Part shown: piece after piece, positions 60,829 to 64,000 of the stretch | How positions within the stretch are numbered: the first letter of the stretch is position 1 | Layout: every line of letters starts with the position of its first letter | Source of the DNA: Halocaridina rubra | Lineage: Eukaryota > Arthropoda > Malacostraca > Decapoda > Atyidae | Length of the DNA stretch: 64,000 nucleotides | Assembly: GCA_037179515.1 (NCBI GenBank) | Contig: JAXCGZ010013569.1 | Span: forward strand, 1-64,000 | Reading direction: 5' to 3' | Notes under the pieces: generated by a model | Database searches by the model: none | What the model saw: the letters and a program-made list of their open reading frames with translations, nothing else | What the model was told of the DNA's origin: nothing | Position numbers and translations under genes: made by a program

Positions 60829-62857
60829 CCACTGATTACACAGGCACTTCATAAAGAGAAGTCAGTGGTAATCTCAGGCATAAGTGAATCCCAAGAGTCA
60901 ATATGGCAAGGGAGACTTAAACAAAATGAAACCAGGGTTTTACACCTGCTAAGAAAGCTTGGAGTAGGATGTGGTTCAGAGAATATTGTAAACATTTATC
61001 TAATTGGTAAATATTCTAGTGAGGGAAAGGGAAGACCAATGAAAGTAATCTTTGAGAGAGGGGACGATATAGAGATTGATGAGAAAAACCTCATTCAGAA
61101 CAGTGTTCATTATACTGTAGAGGGAGATCTGAGAGACAGTTTTGGACCCTTTACAAAGTTATTAATATAAACCAGAACACAACTTAAACCTCTATTTTTT
61201 ATTTTCTTTTATTTTCAAGATTGTACTATTATGTATATTCTTCAGTCTTTAACATTATTTACCTTTATCTATCATCCATGCTGTACGACCACCTCTTCAG
61301 ATAAAAAATAAAACAAAACAGCTGAGACAAAGAAAACTACAAAACTAGTTACAAAGAAAAGTGTACTGTACATGGGTAACATAAATAAAATATGCATTCT
61401 CTACAATACCATACAGAACATAAGAAGAGATGGGAAAGACCAAAATCTTGTTGCAAGAAGCTAAAAGGTTAAATAAGAAAAGAAAAGGAGAAGAAAATTT
61501 TTTGTGTCAGAGATCTTCCAGCCAAAGGGGAGATAAATTAGATAATGCCAGAAGATCAGGGGATGTAGCTTCATTAAGATTGCTGTACGCAAATATTGAT
61601 GGGGTAGATGAAAGGAAGTAGAATTAAAGGATAGGATTCACAACAGAAAGGAAGACATAGTAGGGGTTAAAGAGACTAAGTTAAGTGAGAACATAAACAG
61701 TGTTACAGTTTTCCCTAAGGGATTCAGAATATTAAGGGTTTATAGATCTGAGAGGACTGGTAGAGGGATAGTAATGCTCATAAGTGAAAGATTTCAGGTT
61801 GAAGAAATAAACTTTGCTATAGAAAGCGAGTTCAAGGAAATTCTTGTTGCTAGTATAAACACAGGGTCAGACAGCATTAAAATAACTGTTGTATATATTC
61901 CACCGAAAAGCCAACATAGGCTAGTTTATGCGGAAAGTCATGTGGGTACTGTTAAAGCAATAAACTCAGTTGTTAATATTTCACGGGAGAAAAACTGTAG
62001 GATTCTGATAATGGGAGATATTAATCATAGATAGATTGGATAAATCTTGACTTGCACAGTGGGGGGGACTCATTCGGAGCAAGATTCATAGATTGTGTAC
62101 CAGGAAATTGCCTACACCAACAAGTACTGGAACCAACGAAGGTCAGGGGTGGGGACGAAGCATCACTGCTTGATCTAGTATTCACAGATAATGTGTTGGT
62201 TACTGAAGTATGAACCACCAATTGGAAAGAGTGACCACTGTATGTTGTTGATGGAGTATATCATTGAAGATGATATGCCTGAAAGTAGAGGCCCTGAGAA
62301 GAACACAAGGAGGAACTATCCGATAGGAGATTACATCAAAATGAATGAGCTTTTTGCAGTTATTGACTAGAGGACCTTATTTGACAACAAATCTGTAAAA
62401 GAAATGCATAACATCTTTTGTGAGGAATATGGGGAGATATTAATTTGTTGCATACCTTCCACCACAATAGGAGTTATTCATGCAAGATAAAAATGGTTCA
62501 ATAATGAGTGTAAGAGACCTTAGGAGTGGAGAGATAAATGCTAGAAAAGGTGTAGGAGGAGGAAAAGCATAAATGCCTGGTAGACTTATAAAAGAGCAAG
62601 AAATGATTACATAAGTAAAAGAAGAGAGGCAGAGAGAGACTATGAAAGGGATATCACCAGGAAGGCTAAAGAAAATCCCATACTTTTACACAGCTTTATC
62701 AGAGGAAAACTGAAGGTAAAAGAACAGCTTGCAAAGCTAAAGAGAGTGGATGGAAGCATCACTGAAACAGATGAAGAGGTTTGCGAAGAATTAAACAAGG
62801 AGTTTTAGTCAGTATTTATAAATGAAAATACCCCACCCCTTCAGATTATAGAGTTGA
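60829..62857 (+). mobile_element. Array LINE copy l (ORF1 end, endonuclease, linker)
   Basis: It enters at CCACTGATTACACAGGCACT, in the ORF1 region. Frame 60865-61170 (GISESQESIWQGRLKQNE), then a TA-flanked insertion (61115-61406), then the endonuclease: frame 61774-62034 (MLISERFQVEEINFAIESEF, ILIMGDINH), LLDLVFTDN (about 62170) and the linker to about 62850. It breaks off at the start of the RT (ENTPPLQIIEL) at the RTE fragment. Multiple stops. Confidence 0.8.
61115..61406. mobile_element. Possible TA-flanked MITE (292 bp)
   Basis: Foreign AT-rich sequence splitting copy l between GTTCATTA and CCATACAGAAC. TA on both sides (61113-61114 and 61407-61408). Weak inverted ends: CTGTAGAG and, reverse complement, TTGTAGAG. 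No second copy is visible in the window. Confidence 0.4.
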
Positions 62858-63190
62858 AGATGCTTGGTTTTCTTTTGAAGACGCCGTGGTTTTCCTTGGG
62901 CATGACAAGGGTGAACAGGATAGCTATTGTGTATTTTACAGGGACAGCACAGGTCAAAAGGTTTGGAGACATAGTGAGAGAGGCTAGACTGAAATGGTTT
63001 GGGTATATTGGAAGAAGGATGATGAGGATGGAGGTGCCAGGCTGGAGGGGGAGCAGTAGACCAAAGAGGAGGTTTATGGAAGTAGTGAGGGAGGACATGA
63101 GGGTGTGTGGTGTAATGGAGGAGGATGCAGGGAACAGGGAAATATGGAGGCAATTGATTTGCAATGGCAACACCTGATGGGAGGAGCCGA
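62858..63190 (+). mobile_element. RTE LINE 3' fragment (C-terminal ORF end)
   Basis: The frame 62854-63177 encodes the end of an RTE-type ORF: YFTGTAQVKRFGDIVREARL, KWFGYIGRR, MEVPGWRGSSRPKRRFMEVV, REDMRVCGVMEEDA and WRQLICNG. The stop is followed by a short 3' end (GGGAGGAGCCGAAAATATTG) and AATGAATAAT. A different family from the LINE at 6772. Its junction marks the right border of the LINE array. Confidence 0.8.
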
Positions 63191-64000
63191 AAATATTGAA
63201 TGAATAATTATATATTTGCTACAAAGAAAATGATCCCTGTATTGCGTCATATTTCTAAAATAAGAATTTATTTAAATTTTGTTATTAACTTCAAAAAATT
63301 TTCACTTGTGTTTTCCATGACCGTGGTAATAACGCACGTAAGTTTCTCAAGATCCTGTGTGTACCCATTAATGCTTTTTGTACCTCATGCATTTTCTTTA
63401 CTGATCCTTCATAACAGGCGAGTTAATGCTTAGAATTGATGCAATATATTTTTAGACTTGCATTTTATACCACTGACACTGATAAATGGGCTAGTCATTT
63501 TCAAGGAGATTGTTTATCAGACCAATGAGTATGTTCTGGGGGGGAAAATTATCTGTCTCTGAGCTGGGAACTATGTGGATCAGCCACTTGGGGACAACAA
63601 CATAGTTCAACCTAGCTAAATAGTGTAATGTGGCCTATAGTTATGATAACAGCGAAGGGTCAACCTGATTCCAACACCCTGGCAGAGACATAGCACTCCC
63701 ATCAAAACTGGTTAAATCTCCTACCAATAATAAAACAGATAGGCTCATATTCACAGGGTAGGCTGTGAGCCTACCCTGTAGTTTCACTGTCAAAGCCTTG
63801 ACCTTAACAATAACCACTGCATTGCTGCATTTATCTACAGCATATAAATGGTGATGAATCCCAGGGGTCTGGAACACTCTGAGAGAGCAGATTAAGAGAT
63901 GCTTTGGGAAATGGATGCTTTCTATAATATCCCTATGAAAGAACTCCCTATGGCAAGTTTTAAGGGAGAAGGCAACACTTCCCAAGGGTAATGAGGAGTT
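63191..64000. other. Unassigned sequence at the window end
   Basis: A minus-strand frame of 114 codons (63985-63641; contains HHHLYAVDKCSNAVVIVKVK and FDGSAMSLPGCWNQ) looks somewhat protein-like but I recognise no family and no splice or start context. Nothing else is supported. Confidence 0.35.

Noticed and set aside
63641..63985. 114-codon minus-strand frame as a gene
   Set aside because: No recognised domain, splice context or second copy; kept only as an unassigned note.

Overview
The window looks like intergenic and intronic DNA from a large, repeat-rich arthropod genome. I infer a decapod crustacean from the mix of element families: CR1/Jockey-like and RTE-like LINEs, a Penelope element with a GIY-YIG domain, Tigger/pogo transposons and very long (TA)n tracts. 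No host protein was recognised that would fix the taxon. There is no operon-like organisation, no CRISPR array and no rRNA. Almost every long reading frame belongs to a mobile element, and most are broken.

Left part (1-12.3 kb): a LINE fragment abuts the end of a Tigger transposon (family A), followed by a (TA)52 tract. Next comes an old inverted-repeat structure. A Penelope-like element (6481-~12205, + strand, RT plus GIY-YIG) carries an inverted copy of its own 3' region on its left. That left arm is split by a Tigger-D element (1577-5465), which itself contains an internally deleted Tigger-A (1772-3245). The Penelope reading frame is split by an RTE-like LINE on the minus strand (6772-10049) flanked by a 6-bp target duplication.

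Middle part (12.3-24 kb): four short exons on the minus strand (23767-23558, 17331-17138, 12654-12522, 12427-12359) have canonical splice sites and mutually consistent phases. They are best read as the 3' end of an unrecognised host gene. Its introns are swollen by Tigger-B1 (13656-15403), a tRNA-SINE-like sequence, and a Tigger-B MITE (18782-22973) with a nearly intact Tigger-A (18967-22886) inside it. That Tigger-A has perfect TA duplications and subterminal tandem repeats, and its ~589-codon transposase is broken by a single in-frame stop.

Right part (25-63.2 kb): a degenerate Tigger-C is split by a minus-strand Ty3/gypsy element (25998-31284). From 32.75 to 62.86 kb lies a head-to-tail array of about eleven copies or fragments of one CR1/Jockey-like LINE family, all on the + strand. 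Nearly every copy starts directly at the CA-rich 3' tail of the copy before it. Two copies are a 1105-bp tandem duplication. The array is interrupted by a second Ty3/gypsy element (38286-43058, 5-bp target duplication with one mismatch), a (TA)124/T29 tract, a TTAA-flanked piggyBac-like MITE, two copies of a different Jockey-like LINE and a TA-flanked MITE. It ends at an RTE 3' fragment.

The most notable observations are the CA-junction LINE array, which suggests targeting of (AC)n microsatellites or self-targeting, the host-gene exons, and the near-intact Tigger-A with embedded minisatellites. Family names are assigned by eye from motifs, and clade-level names for the LINEs are tentative.
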